From positions 1 through 64,000 of the forward strand of contig JANOQJ010000015.1 in the NCBI GenBank assembly GCA_031414805.1: 64,000 bases of DNA, written 5' to 3'. The position numbers were made by a program, and so were the translations under genes. This document shows, in pieces, positions 22,581 to 31,816 of the stretch; the stretch's first letter is position 1, and each line of letters begins with the position of its first letter. The notes beneath the pieces were generated by a model. The model saw only the letters and a list, made by a program, of their open reading frames with translations, had not been told where the DNA came from and did no database searches. The stretch is from JAAFIW01 sp031414805 (GTDB taxonomy: Bacteria > Pseudomonadota > Gammaproteobacteria > Burkholderiales > Burkholderiaceae_C).

Positions 22581-25082
22581 ATGACACCCAGCACCACCCC
22601 CGTTCCACTGCACCAGTTAGGCAAATACCAGATCAAGCGGCAGCTCGGCAAAGGTGCCATGGGCGTGGTGTACGAAGGCTTTGACCCGCTGATCGAACGC
22701 ACGGTGGCCATCAAGACCATCCTGCCTGCGCAGTTAAACAGCACGGAAGCGGCTGACGTGCTGGCCCGCTTCAAACGCGAAGCACAAGCGGCGGGACGGC
22801 TGAACCACCCGCACATCGTGGCCATTTATGAATACGGTGAAGTGGTGGTACAAGACGAGCAGACCATGATGGCCGCGCCTGGCAGTGCGCCTGCCGGTGA
22901 GCGGGTGGCCTTTATTGCGATGGAGTTTGTCAAAGGCAAAGAGCTGCGCGACTACCTGGAAGCCAACGAACGGTTTGCACTGCCCGAGGTGGCGCGCATC
23001 ATGGGTGAAATGCTCGAGGCACTGCAGCACGCGCATGCGAATGGCGTGGTGCACCGGGACATGAAGCCCGCCAACGTGATCCTGCTGGACGACGGCAAAG
23101 TGAAGGTGGCCGACTTTGGCATTGCACGCATCGAAGCCTCACAACTCACACAGGCCGGCACCATCATGGGCACACCGTCCTACATGTCGCCCGAGCAATT
23201 CATGGGTCAGACGGTTGATGGTCGCAGCGATATTTTTTCGTGTGGCGTGATCCTGTACCAGTTTTTAACGGGCGAGAAACCGTTCACGGGCAGCCAGACC
23301 ACCATCATGTACAAGGTGCTGCGCGAGGAGCCCACGCCACCGTCGGAGCTGAACATTACGTTGCCCAAAGGGCTTGACCTCGTGGTGCAAACGGCGTTAG
23401 CCAAAAACCCCGCGCATCGCTACCAGACGGCGGGCGAGTTCTCGCAAGCCATCCGCAACGCGGTATACGGCTTGACCGTATCGCCAGACTTTGCGCTGCT
23501 GGGACCTGAAGACCCGACCCTGCCACCGGGTCAGCACATGGCGGCGGCGCAGCGCACCGTGACGCAGCGCGTCGCTGCACAAGTACCTTTGCACGCTGCG
23601 CCAACACGGCCCACCGTGGCGCCTGAACAGATCACCGTTGCGCCCATCGCCCGCGCTGGCAGTGCAAACGCAATGGCCGATGAGCCCGCCCACTCCAAAG
23701 CGCCCCAAGGCCGGTCCAAGCTTCCTTTGTACGCAGCGGCTGCTGCGGGCGTGGTAGCGGTTGCCGGTGGGGCTTTTGTGCTGCTCAGTGGCACGGGCGG
23801 CAAGAAAGCGAGCTTGGCGCAACAAACACAACCGGCAATAGCAGTGGCTGCCCCTGCTGCGCAAAGCACACCGGTGGCTGCTCAGGTAGTGGCCGCCGCA
23901 CCCACCGCGCCACCAGCCGCCTACGAGCCAGCGCCCGAGCCCGGCACGATGATCATCAGCGCCGTGGGCGTGGCCGATACCAAAGATCCCCGCTTCAATG
24001 GCGATGCTGCGGCCGCACAAGGCTTTGCGCGCGACGACGCCAAGCGCCGCCTGATTGAGAAGGCGCTGGCGTTGTACGTCGACGCGGGTTCGCTGGACAA
24101 AAACCATCAAGTGCTGGAGCAAAAACTGCTGAATACTTCCGGCGGCTTCATCAAAACCGTGATTCGCGAGGGTGCCAGCCCGGCCGGTGGCGGTCTGGTC
24201 GAAAGTGAAACCCGCGCCGTGGTGCGGGTGCGCGACGTCCAAAAGTCACTCAACCAACTTTCTCGCGACGAGCGCATTGATTTCATCCGCAAGCAGGGCG
24301 ATCCCAAGGTTTCTCTGCAAATGATCATTCGCAGCGGCGAAGGCATTCAGGCCCTGCCACCCGAGCGTTCGCAGCTGGCTGAGAACGTGCTCAAGCAGCG
24401 AATCAAGTCGTTCGGCTTTCGCGTGTGGTCGCCCGAAGGCGAGGCCAAGGTGGCCGACAAAGCCAAGGTGGCCGACTTTGAGGTGCAAGGCGAGGTGCGC
24501 CTGAAGCAACTGTCGGCCAAGCTGGCCGCCTCAGGCCTGACCATTACCAAATCGGTGCTCACCTCCTGGACCATCAAGGCCATCGACAAGTCCACTGGCG
24601 AAGAGATTTACCTGAACACCGTGCTGCCCAAAAACCAGAGCTGGGCCTCCGAAGAGCAGGCGCTGGCAGACATTGGCAAGCTGATGGGTGACGAGTTTTC
24701 GCGCGGCTTCTTTCTGCAGCACTTCAACTACGGCACCCAGAAAACCAGCCTGACTATTACCGGCGTGCCCGACGCCACCACAGCTGCCCTGTTGCTGCGC
24801 GAACTGCGCGCCAGCCGCCAGGTACTGGACGTGCAAGCATCGCCCACACCCGGCCAGTTCACCCTGCAACTGGCCGACGGCAGCGCGCCCGACATCGTGC
24901 AGGAAGCGCTGGTGGCGCCGCTGAACGGCAAGCTCGGTCAGGCGTGTTTAGCGCTGGCAGGCTCTGCCGGATCAGAAGTGACGGTGAGTTTTTCGCCAGC
25001 CTGCGCCACGCCGGATGTGCGCGCCAAACTGGAAGGCGCGGCACCGGCCGGTGCGCTGCGAAAGATCAAAGCCTCGGTTTGA
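22581..25082 (+). CDS. Membrane Ser/Thr protein kinase with periplasmic FlgT-like region
   Basis: 833 residues. The Hanks kinase domain has the P-loop GKGAMGVV (24-30), catalytic Lys45 (VAIKT), HRDMKPAN at about 158, DFG at about 178 and GTPSYMSPEQ, so it should be active. After a Pro/Ala-rich stretch a single membrane segment (about 381-403) leads to a 430-residue periplasmic part. Its start (IISAVGVADTKDPRFNGDAAAAQGFARDDAKRRLIEKALALYVDAGS) resembles FlgT N-terminal domains. A second Ala/Thr-rich region follows, near an Ala/Gln linker. The architecture suggests envelope sensing through two exported partners encoded upstream. Function is unknown; I am sure of the kinase domain only. Confidence 0.85.
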   Translation: MTPSTTPVPLHQLGKYQIKRQLGKGAMGVVYEGFDPLIERTVAIKTILPAQLNSTEAADVLARFKREAQAAGRLNHPHIVAIYEYGEVVVQDEQTMMAAPGSAPAGERVAFIAMEFVKGKELRDYLEANERFALPEVARIMGEMLEALQHAHANGVVHRDMKPANVILLDDGKVKVADFGIARIEASQLTQAGTIMGTPSYMSPEQFMGQTVDGRSDIFSCGVILYQFLTGEKPFTGSQTTIMYKVLREEPTPPSELNITLPKGLDLVVQTALAKNPAHRYQTAGEFSQAIRNAVYGLTVSPDFALLGPEDPTLPPGQHMAAAQRTVTQRVAAQVPLHAAPTRPTVAPEQITVAPIARAGSANAMADEPAHSKAPQGRSKLPLYAAAAAGVVAVAGGAFVLLSGTGGKKASLAQQTQPAIAVAAPAAQSTPVAAQVVAAAPTAPPAAYEPAPEPGTMIISAVGVADTKDPRFNGDAAAAQGFARDDAKRRLIEKALALYVDAGSLDKNHQVLEQKLLNTSGGFIKTVIREGASPAGGGLVESETRAVVRVRDVQKSLNQLSRDERIDFIRKQGDPKVSLQMIIRSGEGIQALPPERSQLAENVLKQRIKSFGFRVWSPEGEAKVADKAKVADFEVQGEVRLKQLSAKLAASGLTITKSVLTSWTIKAIDKSTGEEIYLNTVLPKNQSWASEEQALADIGKLMGDEFSRGFFLQHFNYGTQKTSLTITGVPDATTAALLLRELRASRQVLDVQASPTPGQFTLQLADGSAPDIVQEALVAPLNGKLGQACLALAGSAGSEVTVSFSPACATPDVRAKLEGAAPAGALRKIKASV

Positions 25083-25100
25083 GGTTTGCTGTGTAAAAGT

Positions 25101-25566
25101 GTGAAGCCCGCCGATACGCCGGATTCTGTGCGTGGGGGTTGCCCCCCACGTGACCGTCATTAATCTGGGCTGTTGGTCACCCAACAGCTCGGTGCTACCT
25201 ACCCGCCAGCTCGCCCTGCGGAGCCACAGGTCAAAAGGTAACGGCGAACCGCCACCGCCTTGGACTGGCCTACTTGGTATTGCTGCGCGTAGAGATTGCC
25301 CGTTTCACCCGTTGCGGTAACCGCCACGGGTGGCTGCCAGGCCCAAGCGTTGCTTGGTGCCGACCGACTTGCGCCGCCCGGCAGTTGGCTTTCGCCAACC
25401 CTGCACAGAACACCCCCAATGGTTCTCCGCCTCGACTCGTCTCTGTTGCTCTAATCCTCACCTCACGGTGGACAGCCGTTAGCTGCTACGCCGCCCTTCG
25501 CAGTCCGGACGTTCCTCCAGTGCTTGGTTTCCCAACTTGCACCAGCGACGGCCTGGCGGACTTCAC
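25101..25566 (-). ncRNA. rnpB: RNase P RNA, type A
   Basis: On the minus strand the RNA begins GUGAAGUCCGCC and ends GGCGGGCUUCAC, which pair perfectly as P1. Conserved blocks follow in order: GAGGAACGUCCGGACU, GUAGCAGCUAACGGCUGUCC, GAGGAUUAGAGCAACAGAGACGAGUC, GGUGAAACGG, CAAUACCAAGUAGGC and ACAGAAUCCGGC. The product is the catalytic RNA that trims tRNA 5' leaders with RnpA. At about 466 nt it is longer than the usual 350-400, because the P12 arm (around 25320-25430) is extended. No protein frame in this stretch is real. Confidence 0.95.
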
Positions 25567-25572
25567 GAACGC

Positions 25573-25578
25573 ATTATC
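25573..25578 (-). promoter_or_regulatory. -10 box of rnpB
   Basis: Minus-strand GATAAT ends 7 bp before the predicted RNA 5' end, preceded by TGA (TGAGATAAT). The spacing suits a sigma-70 promoter. The -35 region overlaps a diverged copy of the dispersed repeat at 25591-25635, and no clear -35 hexamer is present. Confidence 0.6.
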
Positions 25579-25590
25579 TCAGTGCAACCA

Positions 25591-25635
25591 ATGCTATGTT
25601 TTTTATAGCTGTTTCAGCAATATCTACAAGGGCGC
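25591..25635 (-). repeat. Dispersed 45-bp repeat, diverged copy upstream of rnpB
   Basis: TGCTATGTTTTTTATAGCTG followed by TTTCAGCAATATCTACAAGGGCGC, the reverse orientation of the family, with TCA in place of the core TGA. It overlaps the upstream promoter region of rnpB. Confidence 0.75.
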
Positions 25636-25670
25636 AAGGGCATTTTTACCTAAAAATGGCACCGATGAAC

Positions 25671-27266
25671 TTACGCAGCACTGGCCGTGCGTCTCTGCCC
25701 AGTGCCGGTCGATTTGTTTTTCGGCGCGCGATCAGGTGGTCGCGGCGCGTCGCTCTCAACCCCCGCCATTTTTTGTTCATACGCCGCCCACAAACGCTGC
25801 TCGATGTGAACCGCCTCGGGAACATCCGTCACCCAGCTATCGGTCGGCTTGGTGCTCGCCACGCCCGCGTAGCGGGCGACGGGTATCTTCACGCCGAGGC
25901 TTTTCATCCGCTGGCGCAGCGACGGGTGGGTGTCGAACGGGTGCGGAATTTGCGCGCTGCGCATCACTTTCATGAAGTGCGCAGACTGCATGTGGGCCAC
26001 AAATCCGCTGGCCACCGCGTATTCAAAGTCCAGCTTACCGTCGGTTTGGTGGTTGCGGGCGAACAGCGCGCTTCGCGTTTGTTTGCGGTAGTGCGCGTAG
26101 GCGGCCATTTTGATCAGGCCACGCGCCAGACTGCCGGATGAGACAAGCTTTGCGGCGGCTTGATCGGCAGAAAATTCTCTGGCCAGTTTGTCCGGCAGCG
26201 CGACAGCCTGAAAGAGAGCCCGCCAGCCCCGCATGAGGTAGAAAACGCCCACCGCCGGGATCAGCTGGCGCATTTGTTGGCTGTATTGTTGAAACCGATG
26301 CAACTGGGCACCCAGTGGCGTGCGGCGGGATGATTCGTCGTGCGCACAGTGGGCCAGTTCGTGCGCCAGCAACGCGTCGGCTTCGCGACGGCTCAGCAGA
26401 CGCAGCAGGGCCAGGCTGACATACAAGGTACGCCCCTGCAGCATTTCACGGCCCAGCCGCACAGGCGCTTGCGCGACAAAGAAATTCGTGTCGATGCTCG
26501 CCACGATCTGATCGGGTGGTGGTGTTTTAAGCGCAGCAGCGGTCTGGCGAACATGCGCCCACAGCAGCGGTGACTGCTGCTCATCCAGCCGCTCACCCGC
26601 CAAGCGGTACGGCACGGACACGAATCGCCGCACACGCAGCAAGGTGTAGATCACGCCCGCCGCCGCCACACACAGGCCCACGGGCACGAGCCACTTGTAC
26701 AAATTGATTTCCCCGAAATACACCGGGAGCCAGAAGCACAGCCAGGCGAGCATACCGGCTTGCACCAGCAATTGCGCCAGCCCCACCAAGCCGTGAAGCC
26801 ACCCACCGAACACAAAAATCCGTCGCTGCAGTGGCGCACGCGCCCAGGCCAACGCCACCAAACCCAGGGCGATGGCAACCGTCAAGGTACTGGCAAGTAG
26901 CGTCCACTGGGCGACCTGCTGCACTACGTGGAACTGCCACAAGTCAGACAGCGGACCGCAGGTGTGTGCACGGTACTGCGCCAAGCCTGGCTCGGTGCGC
27001 CCGCAGACTTTTGAAGGCGTGATCTGTCTGTAAAACGTCAGGCGCTCGTGGCGTTGTGAGTCACTGAGCCTGTGGTTTTCGAGTGTCTCCTGCTCAAGCT
27101 GAGCCAGAGATTTCGCGTCAGCGGTGCGCTGTACGTAGCCGGTGAATCCCCAAGTCAAAAGGGGAATGAGAAACAAGACCAGCAGCGCGGCGGCTATGGC
27201 CTTGAGCAGGTCCTTGTTTGCATAACGGTTCAAGCGGAACAACATGGCAGCTTTAGAGTTAACCAT
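25671..27266 (-). CDS. M48-family membrane metalloprotease
   Basis: 531 residues with four membrane segments (about 21-42, 121-143, 150-184, 190-210) and the zinc motif HELAH at residues 302-306. The glutamate that completes the site probably lies in LAREFSADQAAAKL further on. The family includes HtpX/Ste24-like proteases that act on membrane proteins. The tail is charged and disordered (PRPPDRAPKNKSTGTGQRR). I use the ATG at 27266; an ATG at 27245 is possible. The gene is convergent with nothing and faces rnpB. The substrate is unknown. Confidence 0.8.
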   Translation of the reverse strand: MVNSKAAMLFRLNRYANKDLLKAIAAALLVLFLIPLLTWGFTGYVQRTADAKSLAQLEQETLENHRLSDSQRHERLTFYRQITPSKVCGRTEPGLAQYRAHTCGPLSDLWQFHVVQQVAQWTLLASTLTVAIALGLVALAWARAPLQRRIFVFGGWLHGLVGLAQLLVQAGMLAWLCFWLPVYFGEINLYKWLVPVGLCVAAAGVIYTLLRVRRFVSVPYRLAGERLDEQQSPLLWAHVRQTAAALKTPPPDQIVASIDTNFFVAQAPVRLGREMLQGRTLYVSLALLRLLSRREADALLAHELAHCAHDESSRRTPLGAQLHRFQQYSQQMRQLIPAVGVFYLMRGWRALFQAVALPDKLAREFSADQAAAKLVSSGSLARGLIKMAAYAHYRKQTRSALFARNHQTDGKLDFEYAVASGFVAHMQSAHFMKVMRSAQIPHPFDTHPSLRQRMKSLGVKIPVARYAGVASTKPTDSWVTDVPEAVHIEQRLWAAYEQKMAGVESDAPRPPDRAPKNKSTGTGQRRTASAA

Positions 27267-27330
27267 ACGACAAAGGTTTTATACCAGCAACTGCGAAATC
27301 AAGCATCAGTTTGATGCATAAATGACCTTC

Positions 27331-27374
27331 AGCCCTTGAATAGATTGCTCAAGCAGCTATCTATTTTGTAGCAT
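27331..27374 (+). repeat. Dispersed 45-bp repeat copy before cysK-like gene
   Basis: AGCCCTTGAATAGATTGCTC followed by AAGCAGCTATCTATTTTGTAGCA, forward orientation, about 95 bp before the cysteine synthase start. Confidence 0.9.
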
Positions 27375-27469
27375 TTGAATGTGTACAGCCCCCTGGCAGC
27401 CAGGACTAAGCCCTTGCCGCACAATTGCCAACCCACCCACCACGCCCACATCCACCCGGAGCCCGTCTC

Positions 27470-28387
27470 ATGCCATTCGACAACATTCTGCACACCATCG
27501 GAAATACGCCGCACATCCGCATGCAGCGCCTCTTTGGCCCCGGCCAGCAGGTATGGATCAAGTCGGAGCGGAGCAACCCTGGCGGCTCCATCAAAGACCG
27601 CATTGCGCTGGCTATGGTCGAAGACGCCGAGAAAAGCGGCGCGCTCAAGCCCGGCGGCACCATCATCGAGCCCACCTCGGGCAACACCGGCATTGGCCTG
27701 GCCATGGTGGCTGCTGTAAAGGGCTACGCGCTGGTGCTGGTGATGCCCGACAGCATGAGCGTGGAACGCCGCCGTTTGATGCTGGCCTACGGTGCCACGT
27801 TTGACCTGACGCCGCGCGCCGGTGGCATGAAAGCCGCCATTGCCCGCGCACAGGAACTGGTGGCGCAAACGCCGAATGCGTGGATGCCTTCGCAGTTCGA
27901 CAACCCGGCCAATATCGAGGTGCATGTGCGCACCACGGCGCAAGAAATACTGGCCGACTTCCCCGACGGGCTTGACGCCCTGATCACCGGCGTGGGCACC
28001 GGTGGGCACCTCACCGGTTGCGCGCGGGTGCTCAAGGGGGTTTGGCCGCAACTGAAGGTGTTTGCGGTGGAGCCACTGGCCTCGCCGGTGATTTCGGGCG
28101 GCGCGCCGTCACCGCACCCGATCCAGGGCATTGGCGCGGGCTTTATTCCCAAGAATCTGGACACGAGTTTGCTCGACGGCGTGATTCAGGTCGATGCCGA
28201 ACCCGCCCGCGAAATGGCCCGCCGCTGCGCCCGCGAGGAAGGCATGCTGGTGGGCATTTCGTCAGGGGCCACGCTGGCCGCCATTGCACAAAAACTGCCT
28301 GACTTAACAGCGGGCACGCGGGTGCTGGGGTTTAACTACGACACCGGTGAGCGCTACCTGTCGGTAGAAGGTTTCCTGCCCGCATGA
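27470..28387 (+). CDS. cysK: Cysteine synthase (O-acetylserine sulfhydrylase A type)
   Basis: 305 residues from the ATG at 27470 (MPFDNILHTIGNTPHIRMQRL). PLP-dependent features are clear: NPGGSIKDRIALAM with the Schiff-base Lys, PTSGNTGIGLAMVAAVKGY, GVGTGGHLTGCARVL and the C-terminal GISSGATLAA. It makes L-cysteine from O-acetylserine and sulfide. The CysK/CysM split cannot be settled by eye, but GIGAGFIPKNLD favours CysK. The longer frame to 27425 is in poor context. It is probably transcribed with the FAD oxidoreductase 8 bp downstream. Confidence 0.9.
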   Translation: MPFDNILHTIGNTPHIRMQRLFGPGQQVWIKSERSNPGGSIKDRIALAMVEDAEKSGALKPGGTIIEPTSGNTGIGLAMVAAVKGYALVLVMPDSMSVERRRLMLAYGATFDLTPRAGGMKAAIARAQELVAQTPNAWMPSQFDNPANIEVHVRTTAQEILADFPDGLDALITGVGTGGHLTGCARVLKGVWPQLKVFAVEPLASPVISGGAPSPHPIQGIGAGFIPKNLDTSLLDGVIQVDAEPAREMARRCAREEGMLVGISSGATLAAIAQKLPDLTAGTRVLGFNYDTGERYLSVEGFLPA

Positions 28388-28394
28388 CGTGTCG

Positions 28395-30074
28395 ATGATC
28401 CGGATTTCAGAACTCAAATTCGCGCTGGACCACCCACCGCAAGCGCTGCCCCAGCTGGTTTGTGAGCGGCTGGGCATTTCAGCCGACGGGATGGCGAGCT
28501 GCCAGGTTTTCAAGCGCAGCTTCGACGCCCGTGGCGCGCAGGTACGGGTGGTCTACATCGTCGATGTTGTGCTGCATAGAGCAGCGCAGACGCAGGCACT
28601 GCTGGCCCAACATGCAGATCACGCCCACATCACCGCCACGCCCGACATGGCCTGGCAGCCACCCGTGCAAGCGGGTGCCGACTTGCCGCTGCGACCGATT
28701 GTGGTGGGCTTCGGCCCCTGCGGCATTTTCGCGGCGCTGGTGCTGGCGCAAATGGGTTTCAAACCCATCGTGCTGGAGCGCGGCACCACGGTGCGCCAGC
28801 GCACGCAAGACACCTGGGGCTTGTGGCGCAAGGGCGTGCTGAAAACTGAAAGCAACGTGCAGTTTGGCGAGGGCGGTGCCGGCACGTTTTCTGACGGCAA
28901 GCTGTACAGCCAGATCCGCGACCCGCGCCACCTGGGCCGCAAGGTCATGCAGGAGTTTGTCAAGGCCGGTGCGCCCGAAGAAATTTTGACTGCTGCGCAT
29001 CCGCACATTGGCACCTTCAAGCTGGTCAAGGTGGTGGAGCACATGCGCGAGCAAATCATCGCGCTGGGCGGCGAGATTCGCTTTCAGCAGCGGGTCACCG
29101 ATGTGCTGATTGAAGCGGGACACATCCGTGGCCTTTCGGTACTGAACCAGGCCACCGGCGAAAGCCATGAACTGCGCGCCGACCATGTGGTGCTAGCCCT
29201 GGGCCACAGCTCGCGCGACACCGTAGAAATGCTGCATGCACGCGGCGTGTACCTGGAGGCCAAGCCGTTCTCCATCGGCTTTCGCATCGAGCACCCGCAA
29301 GGCCTGATTGACCGCGCGCGCTGGGGCAAGCACGCTGGCCACCCGCTGCTAGGCGCGGCTGACTACAAGCTGGTGCACCACGCCAGCAACAACCGCAGCG
29401 TCTACAGCTTTTGCATGTGCCCCGGCGGCACGGTCGTGGCCGCCACCTCCGAGGTGGGTCGGGTGGTGACCAATGGCATGAGCCAGTACTCGCGCAACGA
29501 GCGCAACGCCAACGCCGGCATCGTGGTTGGTATAGACCCCGCCGCCGATTTCCCTGGTGGCCCGTTGGCCGGCATGGCCTTGCAACGCGCGCTGGAATCC
29601 AATGCCTACGTCCTGGGCGGCAGCAACTACGAAGCGCCCGGCCAACTGGTGGGCGACTTCATTGCAGGCCAACCTTCCACCACCTTTGGCTGCGTGCTGC
29701 CCTCGTACACACCCGGCGTGAAACTGGGCGACTTGCACCTTGCCCTGCCCGCCTACGCCATAGCCGCCATGCGCGAAGCCCTACCCGCCTTCGGCAAAAA
29801 AATCAAAGGCTTCGACATGCCCGACGCTGTGCTCACCGGCGTCGAAACCCGCACCTCGTCCCCCGTCAAGATCACCCGTGGCGACGACTACCAAAGCCTG
29901 AACGTGCGCGGCCTATACCCGGCGGGCGAAGGCGCCAGCTACGCAGGCGGCATCTTGTCGGCGGGGGTGGACGGCATTCGGGTGGGAGAGGCGGTGGCGC
30001 GGGCGATTTCGCGCGATTACACGACGAATCATGGCCTAGCCCTTGTCAAAACTGCTCAAGCAGCTATTGAATAA
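28395..30074 (+). CDS. FAD-dependent oxidoreductase, uncharacterised family
   Basis: 559 residues from the ATG at 28395. An N-terminal approximately 90-residue domain is followed by the FAD-binding motif VVGFGPCGIFAALVLAQMG, FGEGGAGTFSDGKLYSQI and the C-terminal GLYPAGEGASYAGGILSAGVDGIRVGEAVA. These mark the large family of 'NAD(P)/FAD-dependent dehydrogenases' related to the BaiN/HI0933 group, of unknown substrate. The last 12 residues (LALVKTAQAAIE) and the stop are encoded by a dispersed repeat copy, so the native C-terminus was probably shorter or different. Confidence 0.8.
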   Translation: MIRISELKFALDHPPQALPQLVCERLGISADGMASCQVFKRSFDARGAQVRVVYIVDVVLHRAAQTQALLAQHADHAHITATPDMAWQPPVQAGADLPLRPIVVGFGPCGIFAALVLAQMGFKPIVLERGTTVRQRTQDTWGLWRKGVLKTESNVQFGEGGAGTFSDGKLYSQIRDPRHLGRKVMQEFVKAGAPEEILTAAHPHIGTFKLVKVVEHMREQIIALGGEIRFQQRVTDVLIEAGHIRGLSVLNQATGESHELRADHVVLALGHSSRDTVEMLHARGVYLEAKPFSIGFRIEHPQGLIDRARWGKHAGHPLLGAADYKLVHHASNNRSVYSFCMCPGGTVVAATSEVGRVVTNGMSQYSRNERNANAGIVVGIDPAADFPGGPLAGMALQRALESNAYVLGGSNYEAPGQLVGDFIAGQPSTTFGCVLPSYTPGVKLGDLHLALPAYAIAAMREALPAFGKKIKGFDMPDAVLTGVETRTSSPVKITRGDDYQSLNVRGLYPAGEGASYAGGILSAGVDGIRVGEAVARAISRDYTTNHGLALVKTAQAAIE

Positions 30075-30080
30075 GTAGCA
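30038..30080 (+). repeat. Dispersed 45-bp repeat copy forming the oxidoreductase C-terminus
   Basis: AGCCCTTGTCAAAACTGCTC followed by AAGCAGCTATTGAATAAGTAGCA, forward. It codes for LALVKTAQAAIE and supplies the TAA stop. Confidence 0.9.
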
Positions 30081-30128
30081 TATTTAGCAATCTGCTAGCG
30101 GCTTTCAATTCGGTTTGATAATTTGCCG

Positions 30129-30458
30129 ATGCATAACTTGGTGAAAACTCACTTACCGCAAATCAACACCCTGTGTGAACAGCACGGCGTTGCTCAGTTG
30201 GAATTGTTCGGCTCAGCCACTGGTTCAGCGTTTGATGCAGCCACGAGTGATTTTGATTTTCTCGTGAGACTGGACACGCAGGTACCCGGGTCACGCGCCA
30301 AGCGCTGGATCGAATTGGCGGAAGCCCTGGAACAGCTCCTGGGTCGACATGTGGATCTGGTCAACCCGGCCACGATACGTAACCCTTACTTTCAGCGTGC
30401 TGTTGATGCCAGCCGAACCCTAATCTATGACCGACAAAGTCCCAAAGTGGTTGGTTGA
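30129..30458 (+). CDS. mntA: MntA-type nucleotidyltransferase antitoxin
   Basis: 109 residues from the ATG at 30129 (the frame opens at a TTG 6 bp earlier). The nucleotidyltransferase signature is present: LELFGSATGSAF followed by DAATSDFDFLV, the GSx(10-11)DxD motif, with a later D in GRHVDLVNPA. In HepT/MntA (type VII) systems the transferase adds AMP to the toxin. The end overlaps the HepT gene by 32 bp in another frame. It follows a dispersed repeat copy. Confidence 0.85.
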   Translation: MHNLVKTHLPQINTLCEQHGVAQLELFGSATGSAFDAATSDFDFLVRLDTQVPGSRAKRWIELAEALEQLLGRHVDLVNPATIRNPYFQRAVDASRTLIYDRQSPKVVG

Positions 30459-30771
30459 TGCCATCAGCGCCATCGAAACCGCCCAGGAATTCATTGGAGG
30501 CGTTTCGTTATCTGACTACACCGCAGACAAAATGCGTCGCTCAGCCGTCGAGCGCCAACTGGAGATTCTGGGCGAAGCCTGTGCACGGCTTGCGAAGTAC
30601 GAACCGCAGCTGGCTCAGGCTATCCCCACGTTGAAACTGGCAATCGATGTGCGTAACCGGGTCATCCACGGCTATGACACCGTTGATGACGAAATTATTT
30701 ATTTCACGGTGACGCAAGACTTGAATGACCTGGCTGCGTCGCTAAAAGAGCTGCTGTCACGCCGCGGTTAA
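30427..30771 (+). CDS. hepT: HepT-like HEPN ribonuclease toxin
   Basis: 114 residues with the HEPN motif RNRVIHGYDTVDD (R-x4-6-H). The all-helical fold (YTADKMRRSAVERQLEILGEACARL) is typical of DUF86/HepT. The motif is intact, so ribonuclease activity is expected. The gene overlaps mntA and the stop is 55 bp before the convergent htpX stop. This order (mntA then hepT) is seen in many pairs. Confidence 0.9.
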   Translation: MTDKVPKWLVDAISAIETAQEFIGGVSLSDYTADKMRRSAVERQLEILGEACARLAKYEPQLAQAIPTLKLAIDVRNRVIHGYDTVDDEIIYFTVTQDLNDLAASLKELLSRRG

Positions 30772-30825
30772 AACCGAGACCGCCAAGCTTCAAGGCGCAC
30801 GGATTTCACCCGCGCAATGCGCTCT

Positions 30826-31695
30826 TCACCCCTGCGCCGACTGCAACCGCGCAATGCGCTCCTCAATAGGCGGGTGCGTACTAAACAGCTTTCCAATGCC
30901 ACCGGTGATACCCATCGCTGCCATGCTCTTGGGCAGCTCGCCGGGCACCATGCCACCCAGGCGGGCCAGGGCGTTGACCATGGGTTGCTTGCGGCCCATC
31001 AGGTCAGCAGCGCCCGCGTCGGCGCGGAACTCGCGCTGGCGGCTGAACCAGGAAACGATCATGTGGGCCAGCACGCCCAGTGCAATGTCCATCACCACGG
31101 TGGTGATGTAGTAGCCGATGCCGGGACCATCGCTGGTGTTGCGCAGCACCACTTTGTCGACAAAGTAGCCAATGATTCGCGAGATGAAGATCACAAAGGT
31201 GTTCATCACGCCTTGAATCAGGGTCATGGTGACCATGTCGCCGTTGGCGATGTGGGCCACTTCATGGCCAATCACGGCTTCCACTTCCTCGCGCGTCATG
31301 CCTTGCAGCAAGCCGGTGGACACGGCTACGAGGGCCGAATTTTTGAACGCGCCGGTGGCAAAGGCATTGGGCTCGCCGTCAAAAATGCCCACCTCAGGCA
31401 TGCCAATGCCTGCCTTGTCGGCAAACTTGCGCACGGTTTCCACAATCCAGGCCTCGTCGGCGTTTTGCGGCTGCGCAATCACTCGCACACCCGAGCTCCA
31501 CTTGGCCACCGGCTTGCTGATGAGCAAAGAAATGATGGCACCGCCAAAACCCATGAGCAGTGAAAAGCCCAGGAGGGACGTCAAATTCAAGCCGTTGGGC
31601 GTGAGGAAGCGATTGACGCCCAGCAGGCTGGCCACAATGCCCAGCACCACCACCACGGCCAGGTTGGTCATTGCAAATAAAAGAATGCGTTTCAT
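30826..31695 (-). CDS. htpX: Membrane protease HtpX
   Basis: 289 residues, the usual length for HtpX. Two N-terminal membrane segments (about 5-26 and 40-60) precede the zinc motif HEVAH at 144-148. More hydrophobic segments and the third zinc ligand region QREFRADAGAADLMGRKQ follow. It degrades damaged inner-membrane proteins together with FtsH. The ATG follows GAGGAAACC. The intergenic copy of the dispersed repeat lies upstream. Confidence 0.95.
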   Translation of the reverse strand: MKRILLFAMTNLAVVVVLGIVASLLGVNRFLTPNGLNLTSLLGFSLLMGFGGAIISLLISKPVAKWSSGVRVIAQPQNADEAWIVETVRKFADKAGIGMPEVGIFDGEPNAFATGAFKNSALVAVSTGLLQGMTREEVEAVIGHEVAHIANGDMVTMTLIQGVMNTFVIFISRIIGYFVDKVVLRNTSDGPGIGYYITTVVMDIALGVLAHMIVSWFSRQREFRADAGAADLMGRKQPMVNALARLGGMVPGELPKSMAAMGITGGIGKLFSTHPPIEERIARLQSAQG

Positions 31696-31816
31696 GGTTT
31701 CCTCGTTAAAGAGCGTTGAAAAATTGTCCTGGCGCGAAAGATACGGCTACGCGTGTGAAATTCAAGGCATTTCCGACGGCGCAAAAGGCCAATGTGGCCT
31801 GTGACTGACATGATTT

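Noticed and set aside
25274..25975. 233-residue plus-strand open frame
   Set aside because: Covers the antisense of rnpB and the end of the M48 gene; RNase P RNA structure explains the DNA.
30772..30850. Short direct duplication around CCGCGCAATGCGCTC
   Set aside because: Two 14-bp matches near the htpX end, too short to call anything beyond a chance or local duplication.
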